From NCBI GenBank assembly GCA_029817715.1, contig JARUPY010000252.1:1674001-1738000 (forward strand): 64,000 nt of DNA, read 5' to 3'. The stretch is from Melastoma dodecandrum. Taxonomy: Eukaryota; Streptophyta; Magnoliopsida; Myrtales; Melastomataceae. Positions 1-12,912 of this stretch are shown here, piece after piece (positions within the stretch are counted from its first letter, which is position 1; each line of letters starts with the position of its first letter). The translations under genes and the position numbers were made by a program. The notes under the pieces were generated by a model. That model saw only the letters and a program-made list of their open reading frames with translations, was not told where the DNA came from and searched no databases.

Positions 1-13
1 TACTCCAACCTTG

Positions 14-2552
14 CTAGCAACCAGCTCGAACTGCTCCTCCTCCTCTGCCCTCTCCGTCCTCTTCTCCGTCGTCGTCATCGTCGTTATGGTCGTATTCACC
101 GTCAGTGTCTCCACCTCCTCCTCCTTCGAATTCTTGTTCCGACGTCGGGTGAGGGGGAACCATCGGAGGCCACTGCTGTTCTGGAGTGACCATCAAAGGC
201 GGAGTGGTGGCAGCCGATAACGAGTCGCCATTGTTGTTACCTTCGGTTGATCGAAATGACAGGAAGAAGTTGCCGTCGTCGTTGTTTTTCCTGCCGATTT
301 TCTGGTTGTAGATCTGGTCGAGGAGTTCAAAGTAAGGGCAAGTCTTGGAGTCCTCCTTTCTCTTCTTGTTGGATTCCTTCACCTTCTTGAAGTACTTGTT
401 AATGTTCTCCCACTTCTCTTTGCACCTCTTCGGGTTTCGGTTGTACCTGGAAAATCGAGCTCGGTTTCCATCGTTAGAGAGGTTGTTATGTAGCCGATGC
501 CGACATAGGCCAAAGGACGCGACGCGGTGAATTTACCCGAGCTTCTTCATGGAGGACGAGATTTCTTCCCACAGCGGTCCCTTGGTCGCATTCTCACCAT
601 AGTTGGTTTGCGAATTCATCCGCAGCTTTATCAACGCTTCTACTTCTGCCCTCGGCCACCTTGTGGAACTCCCCGAGTTCTTCTCCCCATTCAGCACCCT
701 CTCTGATTCTAAATTCGTTCCCACTCCCACTGGCTTTGTCCTTCCCTTGACTGCTGATGGCAATGATGCCGAGAATTGCACCACAGTCTCCGGCTGCAAT
801 GGTGAGAGATTCCAGCCGTTCCCAGCCACATCGCCATCACGAGATTTCTCTCGTGGCACGGTAGTTTTCTGTTGCTGTTCGGCGATCCTCTGGAGGAAAG
901 ATATCACGGCATTGTCCTTGGCGGCTGCGGCAGACCTATCTCTCGCAAGCATCTCGCACTCACGGTCAATCCTTGCCACCTCCTGTGCCCGCCAAGCCTC
1001 TTCCCGGATGAGCCGGTCCCTCTCTCTCCTTTCGATGACGTCGAACAGGTTTCTCTGCAACTCCTCCTGCTTCCTCTCGACTTCTCCCATCAACCTCTCG
1101 AACATCTCCATCCACTCACTCTTCTCCCTCTTCCTCCTCCTCCTCCTCCTCCTCCTCTCGCTCTTATTCCCCCTCTCATCATCACACTGCCGGCGCAGGT
1201 CCTGGTCAGAATATGTGGACGACGACGTAGAGCCTGCAGAGACAGCCCTGGGGAGATAACTAGGGTTTTCAGCGGGCGGCACAATCGCGGTGGAGAAATT
1301 ACTGGACGGCTGCTGGGCATGTGGAGGGGGGACCGGGAACTGAAAATGCGGCATGCCGTGCTGCTGCGGTATCGAAACAAGCGAGGTGGCAGCGTTAGGG
1401 TTGGACTCGAGGGCTTCTAGCTGGTCAAAGAAGCGGTAGGCCTTGGACTTGCCACCGTGAAGATCGGCGGCGGCAGAAGGGCCTGGCCGACCGTCCTTGG
1501 TGCGCTTGTGGTACTTGTACACGTTCTCGAACTTCTCCCGGCACTTCTTACCGCTACGGTGGTACCCCAACGACGCCAGCTTCCTTACATCTCCAAAACA
1601 CACATCAATGAGATGTCGATCCATGCGATTATTAGGACAAACCAATGGAATAGTAAAAAAGACAAACAAACGCCCACCCGCCATTTACGACGCGTTTTCT
1701 GCCGACCCAAATAATCAAATCAAAAAGCAAAACCAACCTCAACACGACCAAATTTCACAGAATCGAAGGTAAATGAAAGCCTAGAAAATAAAATTATTTA
1801 AAAAATACCGAGTATTTTATATATATATATATTCTTTACCGACAAAACATGACAACGGCGCAGCACATGACATACAGCTTTTCATTCTCAATTATTATAC
1901 ATACAAAGAAGAAAACAAATTATATACAGCTCATCCAGATCTAGTTTGTTTCTAAAAAAAAGGAAGAAAGGGAAACTTAAACTAGTAGTTGTGGTATTAG
2001 TAAAAATCGTATGGAATCAAGTGATCGTGATCTAACCTAAACCCAAATTCACAGCAACAACTTCCACTGGGTGTCCCAATTATGGACCCCCGTTGAGTTT
2101 ACCACAACGAAACGATCCTATTCCTACCCGATCTTTTGAATCCATCGGCCTCCAACTTCACTTCACCTCTTAACCCTCGGTTATTACAAACCAACTACTC
2201 TAGTGAACCCAACCAACCTCCTGTGTTTGATGATGTATGTAATAACGACCAGACCACGAACTGAACAAGAATCAACCGCCCAGTAATCTACGGGGATGAG
2301 AATTGCGATTTTACTTTTTTTCGGGATCGAGGTTTACCTGGAGACGTCTTCCCAGAGGGGTCCTTTGGCGCTGGAATCCCTGAAGGCGACGTCCATTTCC
2401 GACCTCACCCTGATGAGGGCCAAGGTCTCTTCCCTCGGCCACCGGATCCTGCTTGTCGTCTGGCCCCACCCAGCCTGATCCTCTCCCCCCGTAGCGCCTT
2501 CTTCCGCCCGTGCCTCGGGGCCGGGATGGATGCTCGACTCCCCGCCGAGCAT
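14..2552 (-). CDS. GT-2-type trihelix transcription factor (GTL1/DF1-like), three exons
   Basis: Nuclear DNA-binding protein with two trihelix domains. Exons read 2552-2338, 1583-537 and 446-14 join in frame at GT-AG junctions and give about 564 residues. The N-terminal trihelix (about residues 34-105) starts RWPREETLALIRVRSEM and continues across intron 1 into GYHRSGKKCREKFENVYKYH. The second (about 376-465) holds RWPRAEVEALIKLR and, after intron 2, NRNPKRCKEKWENINKYFKK. Between them lies a charged helix (EMFERLMGEVERKQEELQ onward) and an Arg/Lys block that may be the nuclear signal. The tail is acidic. This two-domain layout defines the GT-2 clade, whose members bind GT elements and regulate stomata, trichomes and root hairs. 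I cannot tell GT-2, GTL1 and DF1 apart. The start at 2552 (MLGGES) matches the usual family start. The long open frame that extends 5' of exon 2 is intron read-through. Confidence 0.9.
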
Positions 2553-3694
2553 GTAGGAAGTGTCTGGTGATTTTCCCTACTTACCAAGTGTTTGTACTTC
2601 TTATGGGGGGGGTTGAAGGAGGAGAGGTCTTTAGAGGATGAAGGTTGAATTCGTGTGGGTCTCAACTGTTTCTCTTTTTAAATTTTCCTTTGGGTTCTTG
2701 TCCTCTCCACTCCATATATCTAAAGCCTTCTATTACATAATTATTACCATCGTTATCTCTTATATCTAAATGACAGTCATCTCCCACCACATCGCATGGA
2801 ATTATTGGGATTAGGGTTAATAAATATCGTTATGATTATCTCTCTTTCCTTTTCCTCGTGGTGTGAATGTGATTTGTCAATGGGAAATGACTTCTAGTTG
2901 TTGTTGGGTGGTGTTTGAGTGCGCCTCCTTTTTTCGACCAGAGTGGGAATCTTTTTAGGGAGAGGATTAAACAGAGAGACCAAAAAAAAAAAGCACATCG
3001 GCTGGGATGAGATGAAGTCGTCGCTTTTTTATTCAATGTGAAGAACTACGTGTTTAAATTTACTAACTAATAACCCCCATCCACATAAATAACGACCCAA
3101 TGTGATTATTGTAATGTTGGTTTTTCGTTGCAAGTGGAAAGTATTGATTGAGACAAGACTACCACCACCACCATCACCACCGTGTTACATTACTACTACT
3201 TCTCTCTCTCGGGGGAAAATAATTGAGGAAGATGGGACCACATCCATAATAAATAAATAAAATAAAGGCCTAACGATGAGATTTTATTTATTTATTTATT
3301 TATTTAGTAGTTTGTTTTTTCCTTGGAGAAAAATGAAGAAAGGGGGGTGGGGGTGGGGCCAACATTTATTGGGGAAGTAAAAAAGAAAAATAAAATAGTT
3401 GGGACAACGAAAACCAATGTGAAAAACAGACAACCCAAACCTAACATCTTCCCAACTCCGTAATAAATGTCACGAAATATAAGTTCAAAGAAAAAAAAGA
3501 GAGAGTTAGTTTCCTCACTCTCATAGCTCATAATACAATTTAAAAAAAAAGGTGGAATTTGAGAATTTATTATTTTAAATACTAAATTCCTATTATTTGA
3601 CGAATTTTGAAGTTATTTTCGTGATTTATGGTATGAGTTTGTGATTGTTATAGGGTAATCTTACGTCGTCAAGTGTCTTTGAACGTCCCCAGCT

Positions 3695-3714
3695 CATGCA
3701 TGCATGCATGCATG
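3695..3714. repeat. ATGC tetranucleotide microsatellite
   Basis: Five ATGC-type units in a row (3695-3714). The motif is self-complementary, so the tract could form a small hairpin. It lies in the intergenic region upstream of the GT-2-type gene. Confidence 0.85.
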
Positions 3715-4847
3715 CCCTCCCCAATTTGCTCTAACTATTTATTATATCATCGTCGTCATTAATATTATTTAGGGAAGGCTTCTGTGAACAGGGTATATCC
3801 AAGATATTGTTTATTTTATTTTATTTAAAAAATAGGTAAAATTTTCGATTTTTTTAACGCATTTAAAAATAGAAATAACAAGGTGGGGGGGATGGATGAC
3901 AGGAAAATCAACATAATTGATTGAAGGATCAGTACAATGGTTTATTGGAATGCCGTTGTACGTCCACTTAGGTTGTTGATTCGACCCTACCACCCATTTA
4001 ATTTCTGAGCGCACTGAATTATTATTAAATAATATAGTTGGTGTGGTGATGAGGAAGTTCAGATCAATTTTATAAAATCCAATATGATTTCGAATAAGAG
4101 ATTGAGGGCACCGGGGTGAGTTTATTTATGGCTAAATATATTTAAAAAAAATGAATGTATTGTTAGCTTGTATTATAAATAGCTGCTCCATCTATAAAGA
4201 AGAGTGTCCTGGCTAATTATAAATGTAACACTTGGTCGATTTCATCTGGGGATTCCTCTTGAGTAGGAATCATCGATGTTACCCTCCAATCCATTTTTCT
4301 GATCATTAATTGTTGGGTGTGAGGAAATTGGCCAGAGTCCGACTCTGGACTGGACAAATAGTTGTACAAGATAGAAGCTTCGACCACCAGAACAGTGCAA
4401 CTCGAAAATTGTATATCCCGACACAGAAAACGACCGCACGCCCCTAAAATGAATGGAACACCACACCCACATTCAGACACGGTGAATTCCTGGGCTTTAA
4501 ACCAAAAAAAAAAAAAAGAAGACAGCCAATGCCTTTGAAGTCGTCGTGGGTAAAGTGATAAATAACATGGGGGGGATTGGCAATGCATTGCCCTTGCCTT
4601 TCTATAATAACAAAATGATGTATTAAAAAGATGTTTAATAACTTCAATTGCCCAATTAAACACTCTAATAAACTAAACTCAATATTTTTTTTTTTAGATT
4701 TATTTTGGCTAACTTTCTAAGATTAAAAAGCATTGCGGCGCTCTTAGGGTGGGGGAGGGGGGTCCACCCACGCTCAATTATTTTTAAACTTGGTTCAGTC
4801 ATCAGGGGGACTTCCCCATAAAACTGAAAGCCAATAAATTAAATTTT

Positions 4848-4868
4848 TTGTTGTTGTTGTTGTTGTTG
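4848..4868. repeat. TTG trinucleotide microsatellite
   Basis: Seven TTG units in a row in AT-rich intergenic DNA. Confidence 0.85.
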
Positions 4869-5110
4869 GTGACGTGGGTCGGTCGTCACCTGTCCTACTT
4901 ATTATTATTATTACTGGGCATCATCATCATCTGTTTGTATTTATTTCCCTCTTGTAAACTTTTACAGATGACTAATATTATTCTCTTGGGGGGGTATTAT
5001 TTGGCCATACCATTTTTAACACCATGGACACTGACCCAAGTTACTATTATTCCTCTTTTTTATTTCCCGATTTGGGGTGTCTTCGTCGTCGTCATTCTCA
5101 GTCATTCGTT

Positions 5111-5134
5111 CATCATCATCATCATCATCATCAT
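5111..5134. repeat. CAT trinucleotide microsatellite
   Basis: Eight CAT units in a row. They generate the Asp-run seen in a short minus-strand open frame that has no other sign of coding. Confidence 0.85.
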
Positions 5135-6132
5135 CTTCTAGTTTTTTTTTTCCAGATATTTGGGTCTTGAGAGGCTGGCAAAATATAAATAAAAAACACA
5201 CTAGAAAAAGAAAGGAGAAGAGAAGGGAGGAAAGGACAAAGGAAAGAATATAAAAGAGGAAAAAGTGTCTTGTGTTGTGGGTGGGTGGGGGAATCGGCAG
5301 GGCGTCGTGATGCAAAATCAAAAGGAAAAAAGGAAATGATTGCAGAAAGAAAGAAGCCGTCATTCTTAGCTTAAGTCGTTTTCTTTCTTCTTCTTTTGGT
5401 CCTTTTTCCCTTGCTTTTAACGATTCTTACATGCATGCGAAGAAATGTGGGTAATGGCAATATTGCCCTTTTAATCTGATTAGTAGTTGGCGTGTGTGTG
5501 TGTGTATCATATGATTTTATTTTAAAGAGAGGATGAGATGAGAGGTGTTGTTGGAAAGAGTAAAAGTAACGCAAACTGGGAGTTCTCTTTTTTTTTTTTT
5601 TTTTGGAAATGGAGGGGGGGATTGAAAATCGTGTGGGCATCACGCTGTTGGAGTTGGAAAGAGGAGGAGAAAGGGATCACATGGTGGGTGGGTGGGTGTC
5701 AATGGTAAACATGTGATGTTAGATTAACCCCACTCTGGATCCAGTTAAGCATCTCTCTCCCTCCCTCTCTCTTTTACTTTCTGATCTTCTTCCTGAGGTT
5801 GAGCATATCAGCAACTCAACCACATTCAATCATATCCCACCCACCAAACAATTCTCTCTCTCTCTCTTTAATAATAAGCCCAGAGACTTGAGTTTGCCCC
5901 CAGACCAGGAAACCAAGCCAAGAAATGAGGACTTCCTCCACCAAGATCATTAGGACATATGCAGTCTTCGACAGGGCAGTATCTTTATGAACCAGTAGTA
6001 TTACACATAAGTATCATGTCTTTTTACCAATCCTTGAAATGAAAGCTACCCGAATATATGTAACACAGAGAGAGAGAGAGGGGGAGACCAAAACAAAAAA
6101 ACAAAAACTAACTAACCGGGTCAATCCAATCT

Positions 6133-7467
6133 TTAGCTAAAACTATAACTCATTTCCTTTCTTCGAAGTTCCAATGCCATGCGCTTGTTCTCGAGCTTCA
6201 TCTTCTCGTTTTCCATTTTCAGCTTCTCAAGCTCGCGGTCCCTTTTGCGACAAAACCTCTCCCACTTGAACCGTTGCTTCTCCAGCTCCAGCATCTCCAT
6301 CTGAATCTGCATCTTCTGTTCTTCTAGTTGTAGGGTACGGGATTCAACCCACTGCTTCTGGAACCATACTGCCTTGCTGTTATCAGGACATGGTTGATTC
6401 ATGTCAGGCTGGAGTACCGGTGAATGACTGTGAAAACTCTTGTTCGACCCTTGAATGTTCAAAGAAGTCCCGTAGCCGACTTCTTCATGGACCTGCTTCC
6501 CCCGCTTCAAAGGATTCTTCGAATGCCCGCAGTTCCCCCGACCTTCACCAATAGTCGGATGATTCTCCTCGTAATCATCCCGATCGTCGTTCTCCAGATC
6601 GAGGTCATCGTCATCGAAATCATCATGGTGGCCTCTCCGCACGTCCGGATGATCCTGGTCATCCCTACTTCGAAGGGCTTGTTGTAGGGAATGCTGCAAG
6701 GCCGGATCATGAGGCAGGTGTAACCGGTTGTTGTTGTGGTAAGAACACATCTCTTCATAGAAGAGATGCTTGGAGCTAAGAATCTTCCGAACGTCGTCCT
6801 TTTCTTTCTCCGACAGGAAATCGATCACGTCCAAAAGGGCAGGCTTCTCGACGACCTGGCAAGAAGTTCCCCGCCCAAGCATGTCATTTAGCTTCTTATA
6901 CCTCTTATTGAGATCATTGAATTTATCTTCGCACTGCTGGGGGGAGACATGATAACCCCTCTCTGCCAAACCTTTCGAGATCGATTTCCATTTACCCTTT
7001 TTCTGCAGAATAGCGAATTTCCTGCCACTGCCACCACTACTCTCCGAGGAAGCATCCTCTCCTATATAAGAGACGGCAGTAATCAGCAGTCTCACCATCT
7101 TATCAGTCCACTTAACTCTCTGCCAGGGCGACCCTTTCTTCCCCTTGTTCATCTCACTTTGCCCGTCACCGTCCTCAGTTAAGCTCCGATCATCCTCGTC
7201 GCTACCCAAGTTCTTGCACCTCTCCCCTTTGTTGAAATCCCCCATAGGCATCATCGGGTCGCAACTTTGAAGGGTCCCCATCGTGAGGGGGAAAGCATCG
7301 TGAACCGAAGGGTGGACCATGGAAGTCTGCCGCCCATGAGAGTGATGCTGGTGAAGCTGATGCGGCGAGTGCCCCTGACTTTGCATCTGCACCGATCTCT
7401 GCAAATCCAGGCCTCCATAGCTAGGGTTCCCGGGAATCATACCTCCCTGCGACATATTCCCTTCCAT
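6133..7467 (-). CDS. Single-exon trihelix (GT-gamma type) transcription factor, At1g21200/At1g76870-like
   Basis: Intronless gene of 444 residues. The Myb/SANT-like trihelix runs about 111-235 (QRVKWTDKMVRLLITAVSYI, then GKWKSISKGLAERGY, QQCEDKFNDLNKRYKKLN and a conserved helix around LLDVIDFLSEKEKDDVRK). A His/Gln/Met-rich N-terminus precedes it. An acidic Asp/Glu patch (about 280-305) and a long C-terminal coiled coil (about 372-440) follow. This is the layout of the GT-gamma trihelix clade, which as I recall includes the hypoxia regulator HRA1; members act as nuclear DNA-binding regulators. The start gives MEGNMSQGGMIPGNPSYGG, the usual N-terminus of the group. It lies on the same strand as the GT-2-type gene but belongs to a different clade, so the pair is not a recent tandem duplicate. 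Confidence 0.88.
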   Translation of the reverse strand: MEGNMSQGGMIPGNPSYGGLDLQRSVQMQSQGHSPHQLHQHHSHGRQTSMVHPSVHDAFPLTMGTLQSCDPMMPMGDFNKGERCKNLGSDEDDRSLTEDGDGQSEMNKGKKGSPWQRVKWTDKMVRLLITAVSYIGEDASSESSGGSGRKFAILQKKGKWKSISKGLAERGYHVSPQQCEDKFNDLNKRYKKLNDMLGRGTSCQVVEKPALLDVIDFLSEKEKDDVRKILSSKHLFYEEMCSYHNNNRLHLPHDPALQHSLQQALRSRDDQDHPDVRRGHHDDFDDDDLDLENDDRDDYEENHPTIGEGRGNCGHSKNPLKRGKQVHEEVGYGTSLNIQGSNKSFHSHSPVLQPDMNQPCPDNSKAVWFQKQWVESRTLQLEEQKMQIQMEMLELEKQRFKWERFCRKRDRELEKLKMENEKMKLENKRMALELRRKEMSYSFS

Positions 7468-8735
7468 CCCTTTTCCCGGGTCACCCGCCCCGATTCACAA
7501 CCTGAATCCTGACCCTACCCTGACAAAACCTAGTCCTCCTAGATTTTCAGTCAACCCAGAACCATGGAGGTCCAAAAATCAGAAACTAATCAGACACGGT
7601 TCTGGTTTTCTTCCAGAGAAAGCAAAATCCATCCACCATTTTGCAACCCTCAAGCAATTCTTTTCCCCAGGATTTCAGCTTTACAAGAGGGTGATTCTTG
7701 ACGCCATAAATCAAAGAGGCAAAAGAAGCATTACACTTCGAACAACACACCAAAAGCAACACCCTCCCCCCCACTCCCCACCTTCAAACCTAACCGATTC
7801 ACCAGCACCCACCTCGAAATCAACCAAAAACTCAACCCCAGATTCGATATTTCCAACGACCCACAAATCACCAACCACAGATAGGACCGACAGTACCTTA
7901 ATTCAGTCGAAAAATCCAACACCCATGAAAGTAATTATATACCTTACTAATCCTTCTTTTCCCCTAACATTCCTCCAAGAAATGAGGGCGAGAATACACA
8001 AAAAACCTCGGGGGAGAACGAACACACGACTTCCCCCTCCCTCCCAGCTTTTGGTTCGGGATGATTGGAGGAGGGAGCCAAGGACGAAGCTTTTGTAATT
8101 TTTAATGTATTTTTGGCTTAGGAAGAAGAGGATGCATGCAATTAAATATAAATAAACCACCCTCCCCAACGCGTATTGCTTATACCTAAGGCGAACTCGA
8201 TTGCCCAAAGACTTTTGTCCGAACGCCGAAATGTCTGGGAATCGTGTGGGAGTGGGAAACTCCATGCTTCCTTTTCTGGCCCAGGTTCCCTGAATTCACA
8301 GGAAGCGATCGTATTCTTATTCGAACCGAACTAATCCGGGTGTTATTTTCCGGTTAGTTGATGAAAAGGGGTTGAACTCAACAGCTACTCAGGGCGACCA
8401 TCGCTGATAGGCTTCAAAGTTTGGCAAGAGTGACGAAAAGCTGTGTTTGTACACTCAATTTCAACAGGCGATAATCATGTCCTCCCTACAAAGTTCATGC
8501 CGGAAAAAAAAAACAATCGGAGCAGAGTAATACAGGTACAACAGCTCAGTATCGGACCGAACGGGCATGCTCAAGTCTGGCGAACGCATATATCATTTGT
8601 ACCTGTAAATCAGTGCAAAATTCTCCCACGAATACCTTCCATAAGGCTCGGAGCGGCGGGAAGCGAGACATTCCGTCATCCCTTGATCACCAATGGCAGC
8701 AAGCACACACAGGCCGATTCGTGACTGATATTGCC
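7468..8735. other. Flank between trihelix gene and MINDY-3 gene
   Basis: About 1.27 kb holding the 5' leader and promoter of the trihelix gene (from 7468 upward) and the 3' untranslated region of the MINDY-3 gene (about 8400-8735). No protein resemblance was found in the small open frames. Confidence 0.6.
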
Positions 8736-11700
8736 TCAGACGATGCTCGGAGGATCCCCAGTCCAGTTACAAACCGCACGTGGCCAGCGAGTCCGTATAC
8801 AGTCAACGAGGGGCGCGTGTTGGGGAGGTTCAGCTTTAGCCATCCCCCCATCAGCAGATTGTAGGTCATTAGACAGAACGGACACCTCGGCCATGAATTC
8901 CTCCGGTGTCCAACGCGGCGGCACGGAAACCCTCAGTTTGGTCAGCCTGGGCCTCTGCATAGGAGTTTCACTACTGGAGGCAGCTTGTCCGTTCAGATCA
9001 GACTTGGCGATTCCATTGAAATGATATAGATCAAAAACCTTCTTACCCATCAAGCCCGAGGAGTCCTTAAGGCCACCAAGGTCTTTGTCTAGGTCCAGAA
9101 TGGCCTGCCAGAACTCGCTCCACACGATAAAGCCTGCACTTCCAAGACGATCAACCTTCTCAGGAGGCAGCCTAATATCGGTTTCTCGTAGAACCTGGTG
9201 GAATCCTTCCACACCAATAAAGCCGCCACCTCCGCTCTGATCATGAGCATCGAAAGCTCTCCGAATCTGTGACTCCCTTTCCTCGAATTCGTTCTCCTGC
9301 TGGACATTAGTGTCCAGGGCAAAGAGAACTGTATAGTGTGACTCGCTTCCAACAACCCATATTGGCCACTTGGGACATTTCAGGTGTTGCCCTACCTTAC
9401 AAAAAATAAGCGATTCCAACAGCGTCAAAAATCCAACTTCCACACCGCCAGATATGCCTTTTAGGGACATGCCACCCCCTAAATCCATCCTTCCATCAAA
9501 AACATTAGCAACAGCCTCACCGCTGAGTAGTAAATTGACTATTTCCTGTGATAGCATAAGGGATGAGTAAAACAATGCTCTCCCAAAAGCTGTTGAATTC
9601 TACTTTTAGTTTACAAGGGAACTCATTGCAATGCATAGGAACATTGAACAACGCATTTGATGAAGATTATGCAATTACAACATGGCAATTACCTGAGAGG
9701 CATGCCCAAATGGTGCAGTCACTAAAGGTAAGCTGGGGTCATCTCTGTCAGCTTGAACAGCATCCTGGAGATTACAATGAACAAAGTCTTAATCCCAGAA
9801 ACACTATTAAGAAATAGACAAGGAAAAAAAGCATCACGAGAACTTCAATATACGCCACAGAGGTCACAATTTATCTGGAGGCATTTTTTCATATAATAAA
9901 TAATCACCAAGTAGAGCATATAACAACTGATCTGGAAGTTTATCGTTCTACAACTGTTTTAGGACTAGAGAACGCACCAATCCTCGAGAGAGTAACGCAG
10001 AGAAAAGAAACAGCATTGCCCCCATGCGACTTCGAAAAGCAGGAAGTGCCGCTTCAAGACGTTGCAAAACTGTGCTTTGGACATTATAAGTCTCAACTTC
10101 AATTATTTTTTGCAAATCTGCTGCTGACTCTATCGAAAGACCATCAAGAGCATTGGCAATCCTCTGAGCAGCATCAAGAACAGTTAGTTGAGGTTAAAAA
10201 AGACAGTCGTTCCGTTCATCAGTCGAATTGTCATTAATATGAAATTGAGAAGCAGGAAGGAACGAATTGAAGCAAAACCAGATATTGCACAAGCACTTAC
10301 CTCATCAAGTGATACTTCAGCGCCTTCGGAAACCCTTAAAGTAGCAATAACAGCTCTTTCACCGGCTCCGCAGCTAAATAATATCTCACTCATGCTCCTA
10401 ATTAATGCCCTGCAGATTACCTCAAGTAAGGAAAGGTGAAAGCAATATATTCTAGTCTATTTCCAAACCAAGAAAGCAAATATTTCAACAGCAAATTAGC
10501 CGATGAGCCTCATGGCCTTACTGGAACCTTCACATTCATGGCTCAATGTTAATACTAAACTGCAATTTAGCTTTTGAAGTTCTTGATAATAGTGCTAACC
10601 TCCAATCCAACCAATAACATTAGAACTCGTAAAAAACAAAAAAAAAGAGATGATTGTTTTAGGCAAGTATAATTTGAAAATGGTGTGAACAGCATGGAGA
10701 AACATTAGCAAAAAGCAAAACATGCCATATGAAATTACCTTAATCTTTCATCTTGAGTTAATGACGAAAACTTATCCCAATCCGGAAAGCTACTCTTGGA
10801 CCGTGACCAACTTTGTGAAGACTTTTGCAGATCTTCCGGAGAAAATAGAAGGTATTTAAGAATAAATGCCTACAGAATGAAATAAATGCAGCATTATGTC
10901 ACCTTTAATGAATATCTATGCACGGTGCAGAATGCTACTCAATCTTGAAGCATTGCATTTTTACAAGATTTGGCTTATGTTTAAAAAGTCCATGTTGGTT
11001 AGAGTAACATTTCATAGTTGGAAAGAAAAATGCCAATAATAAATAATATTCTACAAGTATATATTAATGAAACAAGTACTAGCTTGTCTTAGCTCTGGAT
11101 TTCGTACCTTACACAAAAGATAAGATTGTGAATATTACATACAATAAACATGAGGAAAAGAAGGGTTAGGTTGATGATATCCACACATCGCTTCGATGGA
11201 AGTGAAGTTTCCTATCACCAGTCGTTGTAAACACTGTATAACCTAGGGGAAAAATATGCCGTATTTGTCAACTACCAAGTAAGAACACTATATGGAATTC
11301 TAAAACAAGAAAAACTTCGGGTCGATGAAGGCTTCAATACTTATAAGACATTTAAGCATCAGAAAACAGTTATGAAATGTAGTATTCGACAATGGCGTCT
11401 ACGTCCAGATTCTAGATGCAATAATTTAACATAGATAGTAACTGTGAATCAGGAAATCTTCACCACAATATGTGTCTTATAGAATAATTCAAAACCCAGA
11501 ATGAGAACTTATGGCATTACTTGTAAAGCTGCTAAGACGCCACAAGGCCCACCTTCGTGCTGAACCAAACCCATGGACGTCTCAGTTTCTTCGCTGAACC
11601 TGGAATGATAGAGGTTAAATAAGGATCCATCCCACAATAACAACAATACCAACTAGGTGGGGCCAGCCACATAGATCCTTTGCTGCTAATATGGACTAAT

Positions 11701-12912
11701 AGCAAGGGACATATCTTTTTTAATCATTCCCTCCACATTTACCATGGTCTACCCACCCTAACTAGTGGGTCAAGAATCTAAGTTCTCACAAGTGACCAAG
11801 AAAACAATATTAAAGCTGGTGCCACTAGGACAAATAGCAATTTATCTTGCTCAGTTTTTCCATAAGTGATATTATGATAGGATAAAAGAAAGAAAGTCAG
11901 TGGCTTCTAGAACATAGAAACAACAATGAGCTTAACATGATAGCTTGGGAGACGGACACACCTGATGATCAAGAGTTAAAGGGGTAACAGAGGTGAAACA
12001 GAAAGTGTTCCATCACATGAATAGACTTCGTCAATGAATTTTATTGTAAATGCCAGAAGCTACACTGAGCTACATTATCAAATCACTGATTTATCGTTAA
12101 CAGCATCTCGCAGACAGATTTTACGCGATTCCATAATTACTCCCTTCCCCCCATAACCCGTAATTGTGAAAATTGTAAATGAGCAATAAGAATCTGACCT
12201 ACTCCAATTTTTTCCTTTTGGCATTAGAGACTAAAATTCACAGGCATCAAGCTGCATCGGACCAAAAGGAAAAGCCAATCTCTTACAATTATAACAATCC
12301 GAACCACATGACTACTCTCACGAGTCAATTCCTTATGCAACCCAAACCACAGAATACCAAAATGAAGTCCCTTCACCACCAAGATAAAGAACCGGATCGA
12401 CTGCAAATTATGGAATCGCCACCTAAGGAAAAAAATGCCCTAACTCAACAGAAAACATACCCCATAGGAGCACAATTTACAGCTAACCACCCGCAGAATC
12501 AAATCACTAAGCAGAGCCGCCATAAACATTACCTGATGCCCTGATTAGTCCACTGAGACAGAATCCCTTTGGACACATTCCCGCAGAAAACAACCTCGAA
12601 CAACTCCCTAGCCTCCTCGCCACTCAACCCCCTCCCGACCCTCTCCCTCCTCTCCGATGAGGAGGCAGCAGGAGCAGCCATGGCAGGAGCTGAGGAAGTC
12701 GCCCGTGAGGCCAGCAGCCGCTTCTCGGCGGCCGCGGCCATGAGCTCGCGTCGATGTGCACGCCGTGAGGAGCCATCCACATCGCAGTCCTCTGGCGAGG
12801 GCGAGACGGGCGAGGCCGAATCGGGGGGGAGCCTGCTGCGCTTGGGCTCGGGCGTCTGCATACTCATCCGGAGGGCCGTCCGGAGGTTTTCCTCCTCCTC
12901 TTGATCCGCCAT
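8736..12912 (-). CDS. MINDY3: MINDY-3/FAM188A-type deubiquitinase with N-terminal UIM
   Basis: Cysteine protease family that trims ubiquitin chains (MINDY family, formerly DUF4205). Seven exons read 12912-12533, 11599-11521, 10869-10739, 10409-10301, 10163-9978, 9764-9693 and 9545-8736; all junctions are GT-AG and keep frame, giving 588 residues. A ubiquitin-interacting motif opens the protein (EEEENLRTALRMSMQ, with the Ala-x3-Ser core). The catalytic Cys lies in GGPCGVLAALQ (exon 2) and the likely catalytic His in SESHYTVLFAL (exon 7). Between them exon 7 carries an EF-hand-like loop (DAHDQSGGGGFIG). A shallow Trp/Pro-rich C-terminal segment (PPRWTPEEFMAE) is typical of plant members. The start at 12912 was chosen because the UIM begins there; the open frame continues upstream but is separated by a G15 tract and has no resemblance to the family. 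It is transcribed divergently from the DUF218-like gene. Confidence 0.9.

Larger units (their letters stand above)
2553..6132. other. Intergenic region between the two trihelix genes
   Basis: About 3.6 kb with no convincing coding sequence on either strand. It holds the 5' flank of the GT-2-type gene (2553 onward), the 3' flank of the next gene (about 5900-6132), many homopolymer runs and several microsatellites. The open frames here are low-complexity and show no family resemblance. I saw no transposon ends or RNA gene. Confidence 0.6.

Noticed and set aside
533..1684. Long frame including the N-terminal stretch before KLASLGY
   Set aside because: The first 37 or so codons are intron read-through; a clean 3' splice site at 1584 and exon 1 at 2552-2338 restore the trihelix domain.
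3695..5134. CRISPR-like or other regular array
   Set aside because: The repeats are simple microsatellites without spacers.
5016..5363. Minus-strand frame with an Asp run
   Set aside because: The run is produced by the CAT microsatellite and the rest is Phe/Leu/Ser-rich low complexity.
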